From positions 119,081 through 183,080 of the forward strand of contig NZ_SJON01000009.1 in the NCBI RefSeq assembly GCF_004331385.1: DNA of 64,000 nt. Reading direction: 5' to 3'. Below, piece after piece: positions 38,758 to 47,699 of the stretch (positions within the stretch are counted from its first letter, which is position 1; each line of letters starts with the position of its first letter). Source of the DNA: Enterobacter quasihormaechei (GTDB lineage Bacteria > Pseudomonadota > Gammaproteobacteria > Enterobacterales > Enterobacteriaceae). The notes under the pieces were generated by a model, which ran no database searches, was not told where the DNA came from, and worked only from the letters and a program-made list of their open reading frames with translations. The position numbers were made by a program, and so were the translations under genes.

Positions 38758-41700
38758 ATGAGCAAACTGTTGGACCGCTTCCGTTACTTCAAAACAAAAG
38801 GCGACAGTTTCGCCGAGGGGCACGGGCAGGTGTATCACACCAACCGCGACTGGGAGGACAGCTACCGTCAGCGCTGGCAGTTCGACAAAATTGTGCGTTC
38901 CACCCACGGCGTGAACTGCACCGGCTCCTGTAGCTGGAAGATTTATGTTAAAAACGGCCTGGTGACCTGGGAAACCCAGCAGACCGACTACCCGCGCACC
39001 CGCCCAGACCTGCCTAACCACGAGCCGCGCGGCTGTCCGCGTGGCGCAAGCTACTCCTGGTATCTCTACAGCGCCAACCGTCTTAAGTACCCGCTGGTGC
39101 GCCGCAGGCTGATCGAACTCTGGCGCGAGGCGCTGGCGCAGCACAGCGATCCGGTGCTGGCCTGGGACGCCATCCAGAACGATCCGCAAAAGGCGCAGAG
39201 CTACAGGAAGGTGCGCGGTAAAGGCGGGTTTATCCGCTCGAACTGGAAAGAGCTGAACCAGCTGATTGCCGCCGCTAACGTCTGGACCATCAAACATTAC
39301 GGCCCGGACCGCGTGGCCGGTTTCTCCCCTATTCCGGCGATGTCGATGGTTTCTTACGCCGCCGGTACGCGCTACCTCTCCCTGCTCGGCGGCACCTGCC
39401 TCAGCTTCTACGACTGGTACTGTGACCTGCCGCCCGCGTCGCCGATGACGTGGGGCGAACAGACGGACGTACCGGAATCCGCAGACTGGTACAACTCCAG
39501 CTATATCATCGCCTGGGGCTCGAACGTGCCGCAGACGCGTACTCCGGACGCCCACTTCTTTACCGAGGTGCGCTATAAAGGCACCAAGACCGTTGCGATT
39601 ACGCCGGACTTCTCGGAGGTCGCCAAGCTGAGCGACCAGTGGCTGGCGCCCAAACAGGGCACCGACAGCGCCCTCGCCATGGCGATGGGCCACGTGATCC
39701 TCAAAGAGTTCCACCTCGATAACCCGAGCGACTACTTCCTCAACTACTGCCGACGCTACACCGACATGCCGATGCTGGTGCTGCTCGACGAGCAGGCAGA
39801 CGGCCGCCTGGTGCCGGGCCGGATGCTGCGCGCGTCCGATCTGGCCGACGGACTGGGGGAAGCCAACAATCCGGAATGGAAAACTATCGCCTTTAACGTA
39901 GCCGGGGATCTGGTGGTGCCAAACGGCTCCATCGGCTTCCGCTGGGGCGAAAAAGGCAAATGGAACCTGGAGTCGCTCGCCGCAGGCCAGGAAACCGAGC
40001 TGACGCTTTCCCTGCTCATGACCCACGACAGCGTGGCGGACGTTGCCTTCCCGTACTTTGGCGGCAACGAGAACCCGCACTTCCGCAGCGTGAAGCAGGA
40101 GCCGGTGCTGATGCGCCGCGTACCGAGTAAAACCCTGACGCTGGCCGACGGCAGCCAGAGACGCGTGGTGAGCGTGTACGATCTGGTGCTCGCAAACTAC
40201 GGCCTCGATCGCGGCCTGGACGACAGCAACGCCGCGTTAAATTACGCCGAGATTAAGGCCTATACTCCGGCCTGGGGCGAGCAAATTACCGGCGTACCCG
40301 CGAACCTGATTGAAAAAATTGCCCGCGAGTTTGCCGACACGGCGCACAAAACCCACGGCCGCTCGATGATCATCCTCGGTGCCGGTGTGAACCACTGGTA
40401 TCACATGGACATGAACTACCGCGGGATGATCAACATGCTGGTCTTCTGCGGCTGCGTCGGGCAGAGCGGCGGCGGCTGGTCCCACTATGTCGGGCAGGAA
40501 AAACTGCGCCCGCAAACCGGCTGGCTGCCGCTGGCCTTCGCGCTGGACTGGAACCGCCCGCCGCGCCAGATGAACAGTACGTCGTACTTCTACAACCACG
40601 CCAGCCAGTGGCGCTATGAGAAGCTCACCGCGCAGGAGCTGCTCTCCCCGCTCGCGGACGCGTCGAAGTTTACAGGTCACCTGATTGACTTCAACGTTCG
40701 CGCCGAGCGCATGGGCTGGCTGCCGTCCGCACCGCAGCTCAACCTCAACCCGCTGCACGTGAAGGCCCGCGCCGACGCCGCCGGAATGTCGCCGCAGGAG
40801 TACACCGTTCAGGCGTTGAAATCGGGCGATATTCGCTTCGCCTGCGAACAGCCGGACAACGGCAAGAACCATCCGCGTAACCTTTTCGTCTGGCGTTCAA
40901 ACCTGCTCGGTTCGTCCGGTAAAGGCCACGAGTACATGCTGAAATACCTGCTCGGCACCGAGAGCGGGATTCAGGGTGAAGATTTAGGCTCAACGGACGA
41001 CGTGAAGCCTGAAGAGGTCGAGTGGCAGACCGCCGCCATTGAGGGCAAGCTCGACCTGCTGGTGACGCTCGATTTCCGCATGTCCAGCACCTGCCTGTTC
41101 TCCGATATCGTTCTGCCTACCGCCACCTGGTATGAAAAAGACGATATGAATACTTCGGACATGCATCCGTTTATTCACCCGCTTTCCGCCGCCGTTGACC
41201 CGGCGTGGGAATCACGCAGCGACTGGGAGATCTACAAGGGTATCGCCAAAGTTTTCTCGGAGGTGTGCGTCGGCCACCTTGGCACCGAAACCGACGTGGT
41301 GCTTCAGCCGCTACAGCATGACTCTCCGGGGGAGCTGTCGCAGCCGTTTGATATCCTGGACTGGCGCAAAGGGGAATGCGACCTGATCCCCGGCAAAACC
41401 GCACCGAATATTGCGGTCGTCGAGCGCAACTATCCGGAAACCTATGAGCGCTTTACGGCTCTTGGGCCGCTGCTGGACAAACTCGGCAACGGCGGGAAAG
41501 GCATTTCGTGGAACACGCAGAACGAGGTCGATTTCCTCGGTAAGCTCAACTACGTCAAGCTCGACGGTCCGGCGAAAGGCCGTCCGCGCATTGAAACGGC
41601 CATTGACGCCTCCGAGGTGATCCTTGCCCTTGCGCCGGAAACCAACGGTCAGGTGGCGGTCAAAGCCTGGGAAGCGCTCGGCGAACTGACCGGGCGCGAC

Positions 41701-42498
41701 CACACCCATCTGGCGCTAAACAAGGAAGACGAGAAAATTCGCTTCCGCGATATTCAGGCGCAGCCGCGTAAAATCATCTCCAGCCCGACGTGGTCTGGCC
41801 TTGAGAGCGAACACGTGTCGTATAACGCGGGCTATACCAACGTGCATGAGCTGATCCCGTGGCGCACGCTGTCTGGTCGCCAGCAGCTGTATCAGGATCA
41901 TGCCTGGATGCGCGCCTTCGGGGAGAGCCTGGTGGCTTATCGCCCACCGATTGATACCCGCAGCGTGACCCACATGCGCGAGATCCCGCCGAACGGCTTC
42001 CCGGAAAAAGCGCTGAACTTCCTGACGCCGCACCAGAAATGGGGCATCCACTCCACCTACAGCGAAAACCTGCTGATGCAGACCCTGTCGCGCGGGGGGC
42101 CCATCGTCTGGATCAGCGAAACCGACGCGCGCGAGCTGGGCATTGAGGACAACGACTGGATCGAAGCCTTTAACGCCAACGGCGCCCTCACCGCCCGCGC
42201 AGTGGTCAGCCAGCGCGTGCCGCCGGGCATGACCATGATGTACCACGCCCAGGAGCGCATTCTGAACATCCCGGGTTCGGAAGTGACCGGACGGCGCGGC
42301 GGGATCCACAACTCGGTCACCCGCGTCTGCCCAAAACCGACCCATATGATCGGCGGCTATGCGCAGCTGGCCTATAGCTTCAACTATTACGGTACCGTCG
42401 GCTCGAACCGCGACGAGTTCATCATGATCCGCAAAATGAAAAACATTAACTGGCTGGACGGCGAAGGTCGGGATCAGGTTCAGGAGGCGAAAAAATGA
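38758..42498 (+). CDS. narZ: Nitrate reductase Z alpha subunit (NarZ)
   Basis: Catalytic molybdenum subunit of 1246 residues that reduces nitrate at the cytoplasmic membrane face. The N-terminal 4Fe-4S cluster site HGVNCTGSCSWKIY uses His plus Cys, with the last cysteine in RGCPRGAS. The molybdenum aspartate region lies in YIIAWGSNVPQTRTPDAHF. I call it NarZ rather than NarG because narU precedes it and nhoA/yddH follow, as in E. coli. It overlaps narY by four bases. The E. coli Z operon is weakly nitrate-controlled and stationary-phase induced. Confidence 0.95.
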   Translation: MSKLLDRFRYFKTKGDSFAEGHGQVYHTNRDWEDSYRQRWQFDKIVRSTHGVNCTGSCSWKIYVKNGLVTWETQQTDYPRTRPDLPNHEPRGCPRGASYSWYLYSANRLKYPLVRRRLIELWREALAQHSDPVLAWDAIQNDPQKAQSYRKVRGKGGFIRSNWKELNQLIAAANVWTIKHYGPDRVAGFSPIPAMSMVSYAAGTRYLSLLGGTCLSFYDWYCDLPPASPMTWGEQTDVPESADWYNSSYIIAWGSNVPQTRTPDAHFFTEVRYKGTKTVAITPDFSEVAKLSDQWLAPKQGTDSALAMAMGHVILKEFHLDNPSDYFLNYCRRYTDMPMLVLLDEQADGRLVPGRMLRASDLADGLGEANNPEWKTIAFNVAGDLVVPNGSIGFRWGEKGKWNLESLAAGQETELTLSLLMTHDSVADVAFPYFGGNENPHFRSVKQEPVLMRRVPSKTLTLADGSQRRVVSVYDLVLANYGLDRGLDDSNAALNYAEIKAYTPAWGEQITGVPANLIEKIAREFADTAHKTHGRSMIILGAGVNHWYHMDMNYRGMINMLVFCGCVGQSGGGWSHYVGQEKLRPQTGWLPLAFALDWNRPPRQMNSTSYFYNHASQWRYEKLTAQELLSPLADASKFTGHLIDFNVRAERMGWLPSAPQLNLNPLHVKARADAAGMSPQEYTVQALKSGDIRFACEQPDNGKNHPRNLFVWRSNLLGSSGKGHEYMLKYLLGTESGIQGEDLGSTDDVKPEEVEWQTAAIEGKLDLLVTLDFRMSSTCLFSDIVLPTATWYEKDDMNTSDMHPFIHPLSAAVDPAWESRSDWEIYKGIAKVFSEVCVGHLGTETDVVLQPLQHDSPGELSQPFDILDWRKGECDLIPGKTAPNIAVVERNYPETYERFTALGPLLDKLGNGGKGISWNTQNEVDFLGKLNYVKLDGPAKGRPRIETAIDASEVILALAPETNGQVAVKAWEALGELTGRDHTHLALNKEDEKIRFRDIQAQPRKIISSPTWSGLESEHVSYNAGYTNVHELIPWRTLSGRQQLYQDHAWMRAFGESLVAYRPPIDTRSVTHMREIPPNGFPEKALNFLTPHQKWGIHSTYSENLLMQTLSRGGPIVWISETDARELGIEDNDWIEAFNANGALTARAVVSQRVPPGMTMMYHAQERILNIPGSEVTGRRGGIHNSVTRVCPKPTHMIGGYAQLAYSFNYYGTVGSNRDEFIMIRKMKNINWLDGEGRDQVQEAKK

Positions 42499-44039
42499 AA
42501 ATACGCTCACAGGTTGGCATGGTACTGAATCTCGACAAATGCATTGGCTGCCACACCTGCTCGGTCACCTGCAAGAACGTCTGGACCGGGCGCGAAGGGA
42601 TGGAGTATGCGTGGTTTAACAACGTGGAGACCAAGCCGGGCATCGGCTATCCGAAAAACTGGGAAGATCAGGACGAGTGGCAAGGCGGCTGGATACGCGG
42701 GATCCACGGCAAGCTGACCCCGCGCCTCGGCGGCAAAATGGGCGTGCTGTCGAAGATTTTTGCCAACCCCGTTCTGCCGCAGATTGACGATTACTACGAA
42801 CCGTTCACCTTCGATTATCAGGATCTGCACCGCGCGCCGGAAGGCGATCACCTCCCTACCGCCCGCCCGCGCTCGCTGATTGACGGTAAGCGGATGGACA
42901 AAATCGTCTGGGGGCCAAACTGGGAGGAGCTGCTGGGCGGCGAGTTCGAAAAGCGCGCCCGCGACCGCAACTTCCAGAAGATCCAGAAAGAGATGTACGG
43001 CCAGTTTGAAAACACCTTCATGATGTATCTGCCGCGCCTGTGCGAGCACTGCCTGAACCCGAGCTGCGTGGCCACCTGCCCGAGCGGCGCAATATACAAG
43101 CGCGAAGAGGACGGTATTGTGCTGATTGACCAGGACAAATGCCGCGGCTGGCGCCTGTGCATCAGCGGCTGTCCGTACAAGAAAATTTACTTCAACTGGA
43201 AGAGCGGCAAGTCCGAGAAATGCATCTTCTGCTATCCGCGCATCGAGTCCGGCCAGCCGACCGTTTGTTCGGAGACCTGCGTCGGTCGCATCCGCTATCT
43301 CGGCGTGCTGCTGTATGACGCGGACCGCATCGAAGAGGCCGCCAGCACCGAGCATGAGACCGACCTGTATGAGCGCCAGTGCGACGTGTTCCTGGATCCG
43401 AACGACCCGGCGGTGATTGAAGAAGCGCTGAAGCAGGGCATCCCGCAGAACGTCATTGACGCGGCGCAGCGTTCACCGGTCTATAAAATGGCGATGGACT
43501 GGAAGCTCGCCCTGCCGCTGCACCCGGAATACCGCACCCTGCCGATGGTCTGGTACGTGCCGCCGCTGTCGCCAATTCAGTCCTACGCGGATGCCGGCGG
43601 CCTGCCGCAAAGCGACGGCGTTCTGCCCGCCGTCGAGAGCCTGCGCATCCCGGTGCAGTATCTGGCAAACATGCTCAGCGCGGGCGATACCGGCCCGGTG
43701 CTGCGCGCCCTGAAGCGCATGATGGCGATGCGTCACTACAAACGCTCCCAGACCGTGGAAGGCGTGACCGATACCCGCGCCATTGAGGAAGTGGGCCTGA
43801 CCGAAGCGCAGGTTGAGGAGATGTATCGCTACCTCGCCATCGCTAACTACGAAGACCGCTTCGTGATCCCGACCAGCCACCGCGAAATGGCGCGCGACGC
43901 CTTCCCGGAAAAAAATGGCTGTGGCTTCACCTTTGGCGACGGCTGCCACGGCTCCGACACCAAGTTCAACCTCTTTAACAGCAGCCGCATCGACGCGATT
44001 AACATCACCGAAGTACGCGATCACGGGGAGGGAGAATAA
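42495..44039 (+). CDS. narY: Nitrate reductase Z beta subunit (NarY)
   Basis: Iron-sulfur subunit of 514 residues. Cysteine groups are CIGCHTCSVTC (start), CEHCLNPSCVATCPSG, CRGWRLCISGCPY (Trp replaces one Cys, as in the 3Fe-4S cluster of NarH) and CIFCYPRIESGQPTVCSETC. It passes electrons from the NarV heme to NarZ. It overlaps narW by one base (TAATG). Confidence 0.96.
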   Translation: MKIRSQVGMVLNLDKCIGCHTCSVTCKNVWTGREGMEYAWFNNVETKPGIGYPKNWEDQDEWQGGWIRGIHGKLTPRLGGKMGVLSKIFANPVLPQIDDYYEPFTFDYQDLHRAPEGDHLPTARPRSLIDGKRMDKIVWGPNWEELLGGEFEKRARDRNFQKIQKEMYGQFENTFMMYLPRLCEHCLNPSCVATCPSGAIYKREEDGIVLIDQDKCRGWRLCISGCPYKKIYFNWKSGKSEKCIFCYPRIESGQPTVCSETCVGRIRYLGVLLYDADRIEEAASTEHETDLYERQCDVFLDPNDPAVIEEALKQGIPQNVIDAAQRSPVYKMAMDWKLALPLHPEYRTLPMVWYVPPLSPIQSYADAGGLPQSDGVLPAVESLRIPVQYLANMLSAGDTGPVLRALKRMMAMRHYKRSQTVEGVTDTRAIEEVGLTEAQVEEMYRYLAIANYEDRFVIPTSHREMARDAFPEKNGCGFTFGDGCHGSDTKFNLFNSSRIDAINITEVRDHGEGE

Positions 44040-44734
44040 TGCAGATCCTTAAAATCATCGCGCTGCTGATTGAGTATCCCGATGAGCTGCTGTGGGAAAA
44101 CCGCGAAGAAGCGCTTTCCCTGGTGGAACAGGACGCGCCCATGCTGCTGCCCTTCGCGCAGCAGCACCTGAGCGCCCCGCTGCTGGACAAGCAGGCAGAA
44201 TGGTGCGAGGTATTTGAACGGGGCCGCGCGACGTCGCTGCTGCTGTTCGAGCACGTTCACGCCGAGTCGCGCGATCGCGGTCAGGCAATGGTCGACCTGA
44301 TGAGCCAGTATGAGAAAGCCGGGCTGGAGCTGGACTGCCGCGAGCTGCCCGACTACCTGCCGCTCTATCTGGAATATCTCAGCCTCGTCACCGACGACGA
44401 GGCGCGTGAAGGTCTGCAAAACGTCGCGCCGATCCTGGCGCTGATTGGTGGTCGCCTCAAGCAGCGCGGCGTGGCGCATTATCAGCTGTTTGACGCCCTG
44501 CTGACGATGGCCGGTACGCGGCTTTCCAGCGACAGCGTGGCGAAGCAGGTGTCCGGTGAAAAACGGGATGATACCCGTCAGGCGCTGGATGCCGTGTGGG
44601 AAGAGGAACAGGTGAAGTTTATCGAAGACAACGCGACGTCGTGCGACAGTTCGCCGATGCAGCAATATCAACGACGCTTTAGCCAGGACGTCGCGCCGCA
44701 GTACGTGGACGTCAGCGCCGGAGGCCCAAAATGA
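44039..44734 (+). CDS. narW: Nitrate reductase Z assembly chaperone (NarW)
   Basis: Delta-type chaperone of 231 residues, not part of the final enzyme, needed for molybdenum cofactor insertion into NarZ. It is helical, with the family N-terminus [25 protein letters not shown] and the central [15 protein letters not shown]. Overlaps both neighbours by one and four bases. Confidence 0.95.
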   Translation: MQILKIIALLIEYPDELLWENREEALSLVEQDAPMLLPFAQQHLSAPLLDKQAEWCEVFERGRATSLLLFEHVHAESRDRGQAMVDLMSQYEKAGLELDCRELPDYLPLYLEYLSLVTDDEAREGLQNVAPILALIGGRLKQRGVAHYQLFDALLTMAGTRLSSDSVAKQVSGEKRDDTRQALDAVWEEEQVKFIEDNATSCDSSPMQQYQRRFSQDVAPQYVDVSAGGPK

Positions 44735-45411
44735 CGCATTACCTGAACGTATTTTTCTATGATATTTACCCGTATATCTGCGCCACCGTCTTTTTCCTCG
44801 GCAGCTGGCTGCGCTACGACTACGGACAATACACCTGGCGCGCCTCGTCGAGCCAGATGCTCAGCAAGCGCGGTATGAACTGGGGCTCTAACCTGTTTCA
44901 TATCGGGATTCTGGGGATCTTCTTCGGGCACCTGTTCGGGATGTTAACCCCGCACTGGATGTATGCCTGGTTTTTACCCGTCGCGGTTAAACAGCAGTTA
45001 GCCATGATAGCGGGAGGCATTTGCGGCGTACTGACGCTGATTGGTGGGTCGATGCTGCTGATCCGCCGCCTCTTCAACCAGCGGGTGCGCGCGACCTCGA
45101 CCACGCCGGATATTATCATCATGAGTATCCTGCTGCTTCAGTGTATCCTGGGGCTGTCGACCATTCCTTTCTCCGCTCAGTATCCTGACGGGAGCGAGAT
45201 GATGAAGCTGGTCGGCTGGGCGCAGGGGATCGTGACGTTCAGGGGCGGTTCATCGGAAATGCTGAGCGGCGTCGCGCCGATCTTCCGGGTGCATCTGGTA
45301 CTGGGGATGACGATTTTCCTCATCTTCCCGTTCACCCGCCTGGTGCACGTGTGGAGCGCGCCGTTTGAATATTTCACCCGTCGGTATCAGGTGGTGAGAT
45401 CGCGTCGTTGA
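44731..45411 (+). CDS. narV: Nitrate reductase Z gamma subunit, cytochrome b (NarV)
   Basis: Membrane subunit of 226 residues with five segments. It carries two b hemes ligated by histidines ([17 protein letters not shown] and [21 protein letters not shown]) and oxidises quinol at the periplasmic side. Last gene of narUZYWV; a BIME follows and may stabilise the message end. Confidence 0.96.
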   Translation: MTHYLNVFFYDIYPYICATVFFLGSWLRYDYGQYTWRASSSQMLSKRGMNWGSNLFHIGILGIFFGHLFGMLTPHWMYAWFLPVAVKQQLAMIAGGICGVLTLIGGSMLLIRRLFNQRVRATSTTPDIIIMSILLLQCILGLSTIPFSAQYPDGSEMMKLVGWAQGIVTFRGGSSEMLSGVAPIFRVHLVLGMTIFLIFPFTRLVHVWSAPFEYFTRRYQVVRSRR

Positions 45412-45415
45412 TTTT

Positions 45416-45478
45416 GTCGGGTGGCGGCTTCGACTTATCCGACCTACGGGCCCGGTAAGGCGCAGCCGCCACCGGGCT
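45416..45478. repeat. BIME (paired REP elements) between narV and nhoA
   Basis: Two REP-type hairpins in opposite orientation: GTCGGGTGGCGGCTTCGAC with TCCGAC (45416-45443), and GCCCGGTAAGGCGCAGCCGC with CACCGGGC (45450-45477). It fills the gap between two converging genes. Confidence 0.85.
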
Positions 45479-46322
45479 ATTTCCCCGCCTGCGGATGCGT
45501 ATCAAACCCCGCCATCACCGCCGTTAGTTCTGCCAGCGTAAAGCCGTGCTTCGGATCGTCAACGCCCAACCCAAAGCGTTCCTGCATCAGCTGATACAGC
45601 GCCTGTGCATCCGGCAAATGGCTCTGCTCCTCCACGTGACCGTTCTGCCAGTGGGTGAAGTTGAAGTTGGTCAGCGTCAGCTTACCTCCGTCCGGCAGGT
45701 GGCGACACATCAGCAGATGATGACGAAAATGGGATTGCGGCCAGTGCGCCGACCAGAAGTTTCCCATCACGTAATCGTTGAAGTATTGCGTCCCCAGGTC
45801 AAAATGGTACATCGACTGCCAGTGTTCGTGATGGCAGAACTGTAATACCCAGTCGTTACCCTCGCTCAGAAGACGGTACATGCCGTGCGGGGTTTCCTGC
45901 TCCTCGTTGGCGATCAAACGAATCGGTGCCGTCAACGTTTGTCCGCCAAATCCCACATCGGCGATCCAGCGTTCGCCGTTCAGCTCTACCAGCAGCAGCC
46001 GATGCGTGCGCGGCGGCATCTGGGACGGATTTGCCAGCACGACCCGCCCCAGCACGCTGCGCACGGTAAACCCGACTTCGCGCAGTACTCGCTCAAACAG
46101 ACCGTTTTGCTCGAAACAATATCCCCCGCGTCGCCCCGTCACCAGCTTGTCGACCAGATATTGATCTTCAAGATGGATTTCGCGCGGCAGAACGACGTCG
46201 ATATTTTCGAACGGGATCGCACAGTTGTGGTGTAAATGCAGCCCCCGCAGGGTATCGATATCAACCTGTACGGGCTGCTGCCAGCCCGTGCGGGCGAAAT
46301 AAGCACTCAGAAATGGGGACAT
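45477..46322 (-). CDS. nhoA: Arylamine N-acetyltransferase NhoA
   Basis: Transfers acetyl from acetyl-CoA to arylamines and N-hydroxyarylamines, and so affects activation of nitroaromatic mutagens. Exactly 281 residues as in E. coli NhoA. The catalytic triad is visible: Cys69 in RRGGYCFEQN, His107 in RTHRLLLV and Asp122 in ADVGFGG. Converges with narV; in E. coli it also neighbours nar and yddH. Confidence 0.95.
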   Translation of the reverse strand: MSPFLSAYFARTGWQQPVQVDIDTLRGLHLHHNCAIPFENIDVVLPREIHLEDQYLVDKLVTGRRGGYCFEQNGLFERVLREVGFTVRSVLGRVVLANPSQMPPRTHRLLLVELNGERWIADVGFGGQTLTAPIRLIANEEQETPHGMYRLLSEGNDWVLQFCHHEHWQSMYHFDLGTQYFNDYVMGNFWSAHWPQSHFRHHLLMCRHLPDGGKLTLTNFNFTHWQNGHVEEQSHLPDAQALYQLMQERFGLGVDDPKHGFTLAELTAVMAGFDTHPQAGK

Positions 46323-46427
46323 GGTCTGCTCCAGAATGGGATATTCCCTGTTTATAAACTATTTTCCCTTATGCATATGCGCAAAAGTGCTTTTTCGTCA
46401 TACTCATCGTGTACATGAGGAGATCCT

Positions 46428-47000
46428 ATGAGCCACTTTCGCCCCGTTGAATTACGCCATGCCAGCCGTCTTCTGAATCACGGGCCCACCGTGCTTATTA
46501 CCAGTCGGGATGAAACGATAGACAGACGCAACGTTATGGCCGCCGCATGGTCCATGCCGGTGGAATTTGAACCGCCGCGCATCGCGATTGTGGTGGACAA
46601 AAGCGCCTGGTCACGAGAGCTGATCGAGCGCAGCGGTAAATTCGGCATCGTTATCCCGGGCGTGGCGGCAGCGAACTGGACCTACGCGGTCGGCAGCGTC
46701 AGCGGACGCGACGAGGATAAATTTAACTGCTACGGTATCCCAGTTATTTTTGGTCCTGAGCTTGGCCTGCCGGTTATAGAAGATAAATGTCTGGCGTGGA
46801 TGGAGTGTCGGTTATTACCTGTCACCTCTGCGGCAGAAAAATATGACACCCTGTTTGGGGAGGTCGTTTCCGCCGCAGCAGATGAGCGCGCTTTTGTGGC
46901 CGGACGCTGGCAGTTTGACGAGGATAAGCTGAATACGTTGCATCATCTGGGGGCGGGCACGTTTGTGACGAGTGGGAAGATCGTGAAGGCGCTGGATTGA
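46428..47000 (+). CDS. yddH: Flavin reductase-like FMN-binding protein YddH
   Basis: A 190-residue split-barrel protein of the flavin reductase-like family (HGPTVLITSRDE, NVMAAAWSMPVEFEPPRIAIVVDKSAWS, AVGSVSGRDEDKF). Very close to E. coli YddH in pattern and position. The reaction is not established; family members reduce FMN or are heme/flavin-binding partners of monooxygenases. RBS GAGGAGATCCT. Confidence 0.85.
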   Translation: MSHFRPVELRHASRLLNHGPTVLITSRDETIDRRNVMAAAWSMPVEFEPPRIAIVVDKSAWSRELIERSGKFGIVIPGVAAANWTYAVGSVSGRDEDKFNCYGIPVIFGPELGLPVIEDKCLAWMECRLLPVTSAAEKYDTLFGEVVSAAADERAFVAGRWQFDEDKLNTLHHLGAGTFVTSGKIVKALD

Positions 47001-47126
47001 GTTTATCTATCATATCCTTTTCAATTATATCAAATACCTATGGCATTTTATGTTTACCACTGCGTTGTAGAACGGAGGATATTTCTGGAGTTGCTGAGTT
47101 AGCAATTCCCCGTTAAGGAAATATTA

Positions 47127-47636
47127 ATGTCCTGGATAGAAATGGCGAAATATTATATTCCAAATAAAATGCTCAACCAAAAAGCATCGGTAATTGGGCA
47201 CACTATGTCATCGAAGCCACTCTTCTTTTTACTTTTCATCCTTTCTCCCTTAGTTGGCGCGGAAAGCACCTATGCACCGGGGCTAACGGCGGTTAAATTC
47301 AATCAATGGTATATCGCTCAGTTGAATCAGGGCAAACCTCCCGTACTTAATCCAGACATCATGAATGACTATGTTGCCTCGGGGACAATCGCAGCAATAA
47401 AAGAGTTGTATTCAGGTGACAGTAACGAAAAAGACATGCCCGATGCAGATATGTTCATTAAATCACAGGATTGGGATGAGGACTGGAATCAGATAACCGT
47501 CCTGCACTCTGATTTTGACGCCGTTTGCACAAACGTCTATATCGCGTTTGGTATGAAGCAAGATCACGTTGTTGCAGATTGTCTTGTTGAAGAACAAGGG
47601 AAATGGAAAGTCCGCTCGGCAACACTCATTAAGTAA
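47127..47636 (+). CDS. Small secreted protein, probable DUF3828 type
   Basis: A 169-residue protein of unknown function with a hydrophobic signal-like stretch (KPLFFLLFILSPLVGAES). The start at 47127 has a good ribosome-binding site (AAGGAAATATTA); starting at 47205 would give a more usual signal peptide (143 residues) but a weak site. The mature part is acidic and has two cysteines (DAVCTNVYIA and VADCLVEE), which may form a disulfide. The end (EEQGKWKVRSATLIK) resembles the DUF3828 pattern; this is a recollection, not a search. The gene is more AT-rich than its neighbours, suggesting acquisition. Confidence 0.65.
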   Translation: MSWIEMAKYYIPNKMLNQKASVIGHTMSSKPLFFLLFILSPLVGAESTYAPGLTAVKFNQWYIAQLNQGKPPVLNPDIMNDYVASGTIAAIKELYSGDSNEKDMPDADMFIKSQDWDEDWNQITVLHSDFDAVCTNVYIAFGMKQDHVVADCLVEEQGKWKVRSATLIK

Positions 47637-47656
47637 CATGGATAATCTCTGGGTCG

Positions 47657-47693
47657 TAAAAAAACACATGGTAGCCTACCGACTACCATGTGT
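47657..47693 (-). terminator. Intrinsic terminator of the EF-G paralogue gene
   Basis: ACACATGGTAG (47664-47674) and CTACCATGTGT (47683-47693) form a perfect 11-bp stem. On the minus strand the stem is followed by a run of T, six bases after the stop codon. Confidence 0.9.
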
Positions 47694-47699
47694 AATTAA

